A stretch of DNA of 7,197 nucleotides. It comes from Betaproteobacteria bacterium (GTDB lineage: Bacteria > Pseudomonadota > Gammaproteobacteria > Burkholderiales > Burkholderiaceae_C). The position numbers and the translations under genes were made by a program. A model generated the notes under the pieces. That model worked only from the letters and a program-made list of their open reading frames with translations, had not been told where the DNA came from and made no database searches. The DNA lies in contig RFNL01000212.1 of NCBI GenBank assembly GCA_009927195.1, positions 1 through 7,197 on the forward strand, read 5' to 3'. Positions 1 through 5,399 of the stretch are shown piece by piece (position 1 is the first letter of the stretch; every line of letters begins with the position of its first letter).

Positions 1-144
1 GCAGACAAAGTTGACCGCGTGGCCCTGCATGCGCTGAAAACGCACCCAGATGTCGGCTTGGATGTACTCCATCATGTGCCCAATGTGAAAGTGACCATTG
101 GCATAGGGCAGGGCGGTGGTGACAAATAAGCGGCGCTGGGTCAT
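1..144 (-). CDS. metG: Methionyl-tRNA synthetase, N-terminal fragment (cut by window edge)
   Basis: Cytoplasmic class I aminoacyl-tRNA synthetase that charges tRNA-Met with methionine. Only the first 48 codons are inside the window. Translating the minus strand from the ATG at 144 gives MTQRRLFVTTALPYANG, then HFHIGHMMEYIQADIW, then a stretch ending NFVC at the edge. This is the start of the Rossmann catalytic domain of bacterial MetG, with the class I HIGH signature at residues 20-23 and the family-typical ALPYANG before it. A weak AAGG (155-158) lies 10 bases before the ATG. The gene is divergent from apbC, the same neighbour order as metG-mrp in many proteobacteria. The fragment is too short for the ORF track but the match is unmistakable. 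Confidence 0.93.
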   Translation of the reverse strand, partial: MTQRRLFVTTALPYANGHFHIGHMMEYIQADIWVRFQRMQGHAVNFVC

Positions 145-172
145 GGAGATGAAACCTTGGACGAAGGGCGCG

Positions 173-178
173 ATTTTA
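173..178 (-). promoter_or_regulatory. Candidate -10 element for metG
   Basis: On the minus strand this reads TAAAAT, five of six matches to the sigma-70 -10 consensus, placed 28 bases before the metG ATG. That would give a leader of roughly 20 bases containing the AAGG ribosome site. I could not find a convincing -35 hexamer 16-18 bases upstream, so this is only a candidate. No comparably good promoter was seen for apbC on the other strand; TAGACT at 243-248 is a weak possibility. Confidence 0.3.
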
Positions 179-272
179 GGCGCTGACCGTGCATGTGAGG
201 TGGGAAAGAACAGGCCGGTGCCGGCCGCGGGCGCGGCTTGGGTAGACTCTGGCGCTTTGCCAGGAGAGAAAC

Positions 273-1364
273 ATGTCTTTGAACGATGCCGCCTTGCGCC
301 AAGCAATCAGCACCGTGGTGGACCCCCACACCGGTCAAGATTTTGTGGCCAGCAAAGCCCTCAAAGCCCTGCGCACAGAAGGCCAAGACGTGGTCATCGA
401 GGTAGAGTTGGGCTATCCGGCCAAGCGTTTGTTCCCAGCGTTTCGCCAGCAACTGGTGGCCGCCGTCAAACAAGTTGCAGGTGTGGGCAATGTGTCTGTG
501 CAATTGAGCAGCCGCATTGTGGCCCACGCGGCCCAGCGAGGTGTGCAGTTGTTGCCCCAAGTGAAAAACATCATTGCCGTGGCATCGGGCAAAGGCGGTG
601 TGGGCAAAAGTACCACGGCAGTGAATTTGGCCCTGGCCTTGGCGGCTGAAGGGGCCAGCGTGGGCTTGCTCGATGCCGATATTTACGGCCCCAGCCAGCC
701 CATGATGATGGGCATAGAGGGACGGCCCGAAAGCAGCGATGGCAAAACCATGGATCCGTTGGAAAACCACGGCGTGCAAGTCATGTCGATTGGTTTTTTG
801 GTAGGCAAAGACGAGGCCATGATTTGGCGCGGGCCCATGGCCACCCAGGCCTTGGAGCAGTTGTTGCGCCAAACCAATTGGCGCGATTTGGATTATTTGA
901 TCGTTGACATGCCGCCTGGCACGGGTGATATTCAGTTGACCTTGAGCCAACGCGTGCCCATGACCGGTGCAGTCATTGTGACCACGCCGCAAGACATCGC
1001 CTTGCTCGACGCCATCAAGGGCATCAAGATGTTTGAAAAAGTTGGCGTGCCCATTTTGGGCATTGTCGAGAACATGGCGGTGCATGTTTGCAGCCAATGC
1101 GGTCATGCCGAACACATTTTTGGCCATGAAGGGGGCAAGCGCATGGCCGGTGAATTTGGCATGCCTTACTTGGGTGCCTTGCCGCTGGACTTGAGCATCC
1201 GTTTGCAAGCCGACAGTGGCAAGCCCACGGTGGTGTCAGACCCTGACGGAGCAGTGGCCAACGTTTACCAATCGATTGCCCGCCAAGTGGCGGTGGGCAT
1301 CGCGGCCAAAGCCAAGGATTTTTCAACCAAGTTCCCCACCATCACCGTTTCCAAAGACACTTGA
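273..1364 (+). CDS. apbC: Iron-sulfur cluster carrier protein ApbC/Mrp (P-loop NTPase)
   Basis: Cytoplasmic ATPase of the Mrp/NBP35 family, known to bind a [4Fe-4S] cluster at a dimer interface and pass it to apo-proteins. The 363 residues are full length for the bacterial family. Residues 1-85 form the N-terminal MIP18/DUF59-like domain. Residues 97-345 form the ParA/MinD-like ATPase, with the deviant Walker A GKGGVGKST (106-114), the LLDADIYGPSQP segment (132-143) and VDMPPGTGD (211-219). The cluster-binding CxxC is C273-S-Q-C276. The start is supported by AGGAG (262-266) ending six bases before the ATG. The gene is divergent from metG and convergent with the following membrane-protein gene, with only 15 bases between their stops, so it is probably monocistronic. 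Nothing about it is unusual. A likely client in this window is the multi-cluster formate dehydrogenase subunit, but that is inference. Confidence 0.95.
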   Translation: MSLNDAALRQAISTVVDPHTGQDFVASKALKALRTEGQDVVIEVELGYPAKRLFPAFRQQLVAAVKQVAGVGNVSVQLSSRIVAHAAQRGVQLLPQVKNIIAVASGKGGVGKSTTAVNLALALAAEGASVGLLDADIYGPSQPMMMGIEGRPESSDGKTMDPLENHGVQVMSIGFLVGKDEAMIWRGPMATQALEQLLRQTNWRDLDYLIVDMPPGTGDIQLTLSQRVPMTGAVIVTTPQDIALLDAIKGIKMFEKVGVPILGIVENMAVHVCSQCGHAEHIFGHEGGKRMAGEFGMPYLGALPLDLSIRLQADSGKPTVVSDPDGAVANVYQSIARQVAVGIAAKAKDFSTKFPTITVSKDT

Positions 1365-1379
1365 GCGCAGGCAACAGAC

Positions 1380-2345
1380 TCACAGCTTGTTGAATAAAAA
1401 TCCGCCCAGCAGTCGGTGGTGCGCCCAATCCGACAAGGGGTACCAAGCGGTTTCTGCGCGCAAGTTCCAGGCAATGAAGGCGGCCAGTACCGCGTTGTGT
1501 TGCCACATGATGGGACTCAGGTGTTGCGTATAGCCGGCTGAGTCAAGGAAGGCGTCGCGGTGTCCCAGGGTCAGTCCCAAGGTCATGGCCGCTGTCAGGG
1601 CCAGCAAATGCCGGCGCAGCCAACTTGCCCATCGCGGCTGGCCTTTGCGGCGCAGGATGATCAGCAGGGCCAGACCCATGCCCTGGGCCAGGTTGAGCAA
1701 ACCAAAAAAAGATGACAAACCCAGTGCAATCGGTGGGGTGATGGTGTTGCGGTAGGCGTTGTCGAGCAAATCAGGCGAGGCCGACATAGGCAGTGCCGGC
1801 GTTTGCGCGCCCCAACCAGAATTCGGTGCTTGAAAGTCTGTCAAGGACGCGCCCAAAGCGGCGGCAGGCAGCAAGGTTTTGATCGATTCGCGCACGCTGA
1901 TGGCCATCTCGGGTCGACCCAAAGCCTGCCCCTGGAAGGTCAACTGACCCGCTGCGCCCAAATCGGCAATATTGAGCAGATAAATGCTGAGTTTTTTTTC
2001 GGCTTCAGGCGCATTGGCCACCAAATGATCGAGCAATATTTTTTGAAAATGCCACATCAAGGTCATGCCCAGCGTAAAGCTCAAGACCAGCGCTTGCCAA
2101 CGCTGTTTCATGCGCAGGTCAAGCCAGCGCAGTAACAACATGGACAGGCCAAACCCGGCGATCAGGCGGCCCCAAAATTGCAAGCCGTCCAAGTCTTGGT
2201 TGGACAACACCCCACCGGTCAACTCAAGCATGCGGTGGTTGAAAGCCAACTCCACCAATGCATAAATCACCAACACCAGCGCGAACCAGATTTGGTCTTG
2301 CAAGCGGGCGGCATTGGGGAAAGTGGACGGCGAGAAGAGGGGCAT
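1380..2345 (-). CDS. Hypothetical multi-pass inner-membrane protein
   Basis: I do not recognise a named family. From the ATG at 2345 the protein has 321 residues and about six predicted membrane helices by eye: 19-35, 58-75, 84-102, 204-231, 246-261 and 279-295. A non-membrane loop of about 100 residues lies between helices 3 and 4 (103-203) and would form one soluble domain. The C-terminal part has the conserved-looking segment GHRDAFLDSAGY (261-272), and the protein ends GGFLFNKL. An in-frame ATG at 2408 would add 21 mostly polar residues. I prefer 2345 because helix 1 then sits close to the N-terminus, but neither start has a Shine-Dalgarno sequence (CCCACCC precedes 2345). The gene converges on apbC and is divergent from chaA, so it is probably its own transcription unit. 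No catalytic motif or signal peptide is apparent. The coding call is secure from length and composition; the function is unknown. Confidence 0.75.
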   Translation of the reverse strand: MPLFSPSTFPNAARLQDQIWFALVLVIYALVELAFNHRMLELTGGVLSNQDLDGLQFWGRLIAGFGLSMLLLRWLDLRMKQRWQALVLSFTLGMTLMWHFQKILLDHLVANAPEAEKKLSIYLLNIADLGAAGQLTFQGQALGRPEMAISVRESIKTLLPAAALGASLTDFQAPNSGWGAQTPALPMSASPDLLDNAYRNTITPPIALGLSSFFGLLNLAQGMGLALLIILRRKGQPRWASWLRRHLLALTAAMTLGLTLGHRDAFLDSAGYTQHLSPIMWQHNAVLAAFIAWNLRAETAWYPLSDWAHHRLLGGFLFNKL

Positions 2346-2354
2346 GGGTGGGAC

Positions 2355-2360
2355 ATTATC
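2355..2360 (-). promoter_or_regulatory. Candidate -10 element just upstream of the hypothetical membrane-protein gene
   Basis: The minus strand reads GATAAT here, five of six to the -10 consensus, with only nine bases between it and the ATG at 2345. If used, transcription would begin a few bases before the start codon and give a near-leaderless mRNA, which would fit the lack of a ribosome binding site. No good -35 hexamer is present, so the call is weak. If the true start were the ATG at 2408, this site would lie inside the gene. Confidence 0.22.
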
Positions 2361-2536
2361 TTTGATGACAATCGGATGTGCTTGGGCCTGCGCCTCGCCC
2401 ATGGCCAAACCGACTTTTCAGCGGCAGGCGGGCTTTTTCAAGATGATTTGTAAGACCAAACAACGGGTGCGGCCCTGGGCTAAAGTAGCGGGCTCTTGTC
2501 GATCTGGCATCGGCATTGACCACCACCCTTGACCCG

Positions 2537-2541
2537 AAGGA
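2537..2541 (+). promoter_or_regulatory. Ribosome binding site that places the chaA start at TTG 2549
   Basis: AAGGA with seven bases between it and TTG at 2549-2551. For the TTG at 2557, which is in frame with the main body, the spacing would be 15 bases, too long for normal initiation. This site is therefore part of the evidence that the gene begins in the 2549 frame and that the reading frame is broken shortly afterwards. Confidence 0.6.
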
Positions 2542-2548
2542 AATCACC

Positions 2549-3615
2549 TTGAAGCATTGGCCTATATTCGTTCCCATCAATGCCGCAATGCTGTTGGGTT
2601 GGGCCTGTCAATCAGCGTGGTTGGCGCCATGGCATGGCTGGTATTTGGGGTCATGATGCTGGCAGTTTTTGCATCGGTTCACCATGCCGAGTTGATCGCG
2701 CACCGAATTGGTGAGCCCTTTGGTACCTTGGTACTGGCCCTGGCGGTGACCGTGATCGAAACCGCTTTGATTTTGTCCGTCATGATGACCGATGGTGCAA
2801 AAAGCGCTGCCTTGCCCCGGGACACCATTTACTCGGCAGTGATGATCATTTGCAACGGTGTCGTTGGATTCAGTTTGCTGTTGGGCGGCTTGCACCACAA
2901 AGAGCAGATGTTTCGCATCGAGGGCACGGGCTCAGGCTTTGCTGCTTTGGTCACTTTGTCCATCTTGGTGTTGATCATGCCGCTGTACACCATCAGCTCG
3001 CCAGAGGGCACTTACACCGACCCGCAGTTGATTTTTGTGGCCGTCTCTTCGCTGGCGCTGTGGTTGGTCTTTGTGTTCATCCAGACCATTCGCCACCGGG
3101 ATTATTTCCTGCCTGGCGTTGGGGAAGAAGACGAATCGGTACATGCCCATCCACCCAGCTCCCAACAGGCTTGGATGAGTTTTGTGCTCATGTTGATTTC
3201 GCTGATCAGCGTGGTGGGCTTCGCCAAATTGTTATCACCCTCAATCCAAACCCTGGTCACGATTTACAAAGCCCCTCAGGCCACTGTCGGCATTGTGATC
3301 GCCATGATCGTGTTGTTGCCAGAGACCTGGGCGGCCTTGCGCGCAGCCAAGGCCAACCGCTTGCAAACCAGCATGAACCTGGCCATCGGCTCGGCCCTGG
3401 CCAGCATTGGGTTGACCATTCCGCTGGTGGTGGTGTTTTGCGTGCTCTTTCACCGTGACCTGATGTTGGGCCTGGAAATGAAAGACGTGGTTTTGTTGTG
3501 CCTGACGTTTTTGGTCGGCTCCATCACCCTGGCTTCAGGACGGACCAATGTGATGCAAGGGGCCATTCACCTGGTTTTGTTTGGCGCATTTTTGTTTTTA
3601 ACCCTGGTGCCCTGA
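2549..3615 (+). CDS. chaA: ChaA-type Ca2+(Na+,K+)/H+ antiporter with an apparent N-terminal frameshift
   Basis: Inner-membrane cation/proton antiporter of the CaCA superfamily, which exports Ca2+, Na+ or K+ in exchange for protons. The body (in frame from 2557) has about eleven hydrophobic helices and clear ChaA motifs: HRIGEPFGT followed by an in-membrane glutamate (VTVIET), RDTIYS, VGFSLLLGG, LLPETWAA followed by GSALASIGLTIP, and a C-terminal SGRTNVMQGAIHL. A polar, acidic and histidine-containing loop (GEEDESVHAHPPSS) splits the two halves, as in E. coli ChaA. The N-terminus is odd. The ribosome site points to TTG 2549, whose frame gives LKHWPIFVPINAAMLLGW and then hits a stop at 2654, while the body lies in another frame. 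Adding one G in the GGG at 2601-2603 joins them as LLGWGLSISVV and gives 355 residues, close to the 366 of E. coli. Without that base only a poor start (TTG 2557) remains. Sequencing error or real mutation cannot be separated here. Confidence 0.85.
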
Positions 3616-3644
3616 GCCGATGTGGTGCCCGGGTGCGTGTCCGC

Positions 3645-4262
3645 TCAAAGTGCGGCCACCAAATAGCTTTGAAACACGCCCACGTGCACAAAGGCCGCAT
3701 CGGCCGCATCGGGCCATAAATCGGTGCTTTTGAAGCGCACATCAAAAGTGGGTTCGTCCTCAGCGTAAACGCCGTGGGCATGGGCATCTGGAAAAGGGTA
3801 GGCCGGTGAAATGTGCACCACCACGCCGGTTTTGCCGCGGATGTAGCCGGGCAGGCGCACATGACCTCCCACATGCCCGTTGCGAACCTGCACCCGCTGG
3901 CCCAATGTGAAGTCGGTTCTGTCCGCCGCATTGCTGCGCCCTGGCCCCAAGGGGTTCGCCAAAGGAAATGCACCGCCTGCGCGCTGTTCCAAGTCTTGCA
4001 GGCTGACCACCCCTTTTTCCACGCACAAAGTGGCCAAGCTGGTGAGGGTTCTTTCGTAATAGCCCGCGTTCATGTAGTGGCGCGGGTCCATGCGTTCAAT
4101 GGCATGGCGGTATTCATCCATGTTGAAGATGCCTGCGCGCACCGCCACCCCATACAAGGCATTGATGCGTTTCTCCCAGTCTTCATGGAACACCGCCGCA
4201 TCCGGGCGGTACCGCACCGGCCCAAAGCCTTGTTTGCCGCCGAGGTCGTGCACACCGTCCAT
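3645..4262 (-). CDS. nthB: Nitrile hydratase beta subunit
   Basis: Beta subunit of cytoplasmic nitrile hydratase, which hydrates nitriles to amides; it packs against alpha and supplies arginines that contact the oxidised metal-site cysteines. The protein has 205 residues, slightly shorter than the usual 210-230. It opens with the family signature MDGVHDLGGKQGFGPV (1-16). A helical region contains AGYYERTL (66-73), where the conserved first arginine follows YYE. The C-terminal SH3-like barrel starts near TLGQRVQV (119-126) and includes HVRLPGYIRGKTG (134-146), which carries the other conserved arginine. The start at 4262 is chosen because MDGVHDLGG is the normal N-terminus; an in-frame ATG at 4286 lies inside the alpha gene. 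No ribosome site is seen, and the 4-base gap after the alpha stop suggests translational coupling. Its stop faces the chaA stop 29 bases away, and no terminator hairpin is evident there. Confidence 0.93.
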   Translation of the reverse strand: MDGVHDLGGKQGFGPVRYRPDAAVFHEDWEKRINALYGVAVRAGIFNMDEYRHAIERMDPRHYMNAGYYERTLTSLATLCVEKGVVSLQDLEQRAGGAFPLANPLGPGRSNAADRTDFTLGQRVQVRNGHVGGHVRLPGYIRGKTGVVVHISPAYPFPDAHAHGVYAEDEPTFDVRFKSTDLWPDAADAAFVHVGVFQSYLVAAL

Positions 4263-4266
4263 GGGC

Positions 4267-5307
4267 TTACAACCGGGCCACGCCAATCATGGCGTCTTTG
4301 GTCACGATGCGGGCCAACTCAGCGGGGCTCCATTCCTGGGTGTGGGCGGGTCGGTGCGGCAACACCATGTACCGGGTGTCGGCGGTGGTGTCCCACACGC
4401 GCAACTCCATGTCGCTGGGCAGGTCCAGCCCCATTTCGCGCAACACCGTGCGCGATTCGCGCACGATGCGGGCCCGGTAGGCCAAGTCCTTGTACCAGTC
4501 GGGCGGCAGGCCTATTACGGTGTACGCCGTGCACGAGCACAGGGTGCAGCAAATCACGTTGTGCAGGGATGCGGTGTTTTCCAGCACCACCAAGTGGCGG
4601 TGGTGGGCGGGCAATTCGATGCCCAACTCGGCCACGGCGGCTTTGCCATTGGCCAGCAAACGCGCGCGGTAAGCCGCATCTGTCCAGGCCTTGGCCACCA
4701 CCTGGGCACCCCGCTCGGGCAACCACACTGCCTCGGCGTTGTGCACGCCTTGGGCAATGCCAGCGCTGGCTGGCAGGCCATGGTCTTGCAAGGCCGCTTC
4801 AATGGCCGCTGCGCGTTGCGCCAGGGGCGCAACCGGGTTGGGGCTGGCGGCTTGGCACACATCGACCCACAGCCCTTGGGTGACTTGGGCCAGCAAGTCC
4901 ACCGAAATGCGCACCGCGCTGTTGACAGAGCCTGCCGCTGGCAGCACCTCGCCATAGGCTTTCAGCGACACATCCAGGTAAATCGGCAAGGGATGAGCCA
5001 ACCCAAATGGACACACGCCCCCCACCGGATGGCCGGTGATCTCGGCCACCACATCGGTGGCCAGCATCTTGCCTTTGCCCAAAGCGGTTTTGAACTTGGA
5101 GTTGTCGATGCGGGCATCGCCGCGCGCCACCAGCAAAACCTGTCGCCCATCGGCCAATTGAAAGGCCAGTGTTTTGGCAATCCGGCCGGGTTCCACCCCA
5201 TGGGCGGCTGCGGCCAGGGCCACGGTGGCGGTGTTGGCCTCGGTTTCCAAAATGGGCACATCCAGCGCCAAGTTGGCAAAAAATGCTTTGACGGAGTTCA
5301 GGCCCAT
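4267..5307 (-). CDS. nthA: YbaK/EbsC-type deacylase domain fused to nitrile hydratase alpha subunit
   Basis: One uninterrupted frame of 346 residues holds two complete proteins. Residues 1-152 are a YbaK/EbsC-like aminoacyl-tRNA deacylase: NSVKAFF (4-10), the family lysine in RIAKTLAF (K45), GDARIDN (63-69), GHPVGGVCPFG (92-102), AAGSVNSAVRI (124-134), and the usual C-terminus WVDVCQ (147-152). After a short AASPN linker, residues 158-346 are nitrile hydratase alpha: PVAPLAQR, AWTDAAYRARLL (207-218), the metal cluster C254-T-L-C257-S-C259-T, GLPPDWYK (266-273) and MIGVA near the end. CTLC is typical of cobalt enzymes, whereas Thr after the third Cys is typical of iron enzymes, so the metal is uncertain. 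C253 beside the cluster is an extra cysteine compared with the common VCTLC. The start at 5307 has AAGGA eight bases upstream; the ATG at 5313 is too close to it. The alpha part has no ATG of its own; a GTG at 4860 could be an internal start. Confidence 0.88.
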   Translation of the reverse strand: MGLNSVKAFFANLALDVPILETEANTATVALAAAAHGVEPGRIAKTLAFQLADGRQVLLVARGDARIDNSKFKTALGKGKMLATDVVAEITGHPVGGVCPFGLAHPLPIYLDVSLKAYGEVLPAAGSVNSAVRISVDLLAQVTQGLWVDVCQAASPNPVAPLAQRAAAIEAALQDHGLPASAGIAQGVHNAEAVWLPERGAQVVAKAWTDAAYRARLLANGKAAVAELGIELPAHHRHLVVLENTASLHNVICCTLCSCTAYTVIGLPPDWYKDLAYRARIVRESRTVLREMGLDLPSDMELRVWDTTADTRYMVLPHRPAHTQEWSPAELARIVTKDAMIGVARL

Positions 5308-5315
5308 GCCCATCG

Positions 5316-5320
5316 TCCTT
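5316..5320 (-). promoter_or_regulatory. Ribosome binding site deciding the start of the YbaK-NthA fusion
   Basis: AAGGA on the minus strand, eight bases before the ATG at 5307 and only two before the ATG at 5313. Spacing therefore favours 5307, which also gives the normal YbaK-family N-terminus (MGLNSVKAFF). It argues against translation of the longer open frame that continues back to 5712 through the opposite gene. Confidence 0.6.
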
Positions 5321-5351
5321 GGTGTTGGGGGGGATGTGATGATAGCCAGGG

Positions 5352-5382
5352 CTGTCCACATCTGGGCGTCTGTGTGGAACAG
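5352..5382. promoter_or_regulatory. Imperfect inverted repeat in the divergent nth/fdh promoter region (candidate operator)
   Basis: The left arm CTGTCCACA (5352-5360) and the right arm TGTGGAACAG (5373-5382, reverse complement CTGTTCCACA) match over nine positions with one extra base. The spacer is 12 bases and the arm centres are about 21-22 bases, two helical turns, apart, as for dimeric regulators. It lies in the 92-base gap between the start codons of the nitrile hydratase and formate dehydrogenase operons. Weak -10-like hexamers flank it: TAGCAT (5384-5389, plus) and TATCAT (5339-5344, minus). The corresponding -35 positions of both fall in or next to the spacer. The sequence repeat is real; the regulatory role is inferred. 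Confidence 0.35.
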
Positions 5383-5399
5383 GTAGCATCCCGTGTCAT

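Noticed and set aside
141..1208. A 355-codon open frame on the minus strand across apbC
   Set aside because: It lies wholly antisense to the certain apbC gene and partly over its promoter region; the translation is rich in His, Gln and Ala with no domain signal. It is a shadow of the GC-rich codon pattern.
2410..2440. GC-rich stretch followed by TTTTT, resembling an intrinsic terminator
   Set aside because: I could not form a convincing stem before the T run, and it lies between two divergent genes where no terminator is needed.
3616..3644. Possible bidirectional terminator between the chaA and nthB stops
   Set aside because: The only symmetry is a short CCCGGG-centred sequence with imperfect flanks and no T/A tracts.
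4263..4286. Upstream ATG (4286) for the nitrile hydratase beta subunit
   Set aside because: It lies inside the alpha coding end, and the conserved beta N-terminus MDGVHDLGG begins exactly at the ATG at 4262.
4267..4836. Thiocyanate hydrolase gamma subunit instead of nitrile hydratase alpha
   Set aside because: The same metal motif occurs there, but thiocyanate hydrolase has its beta-like part split into two subunits, whereas here a single full-length beta subunit follows.
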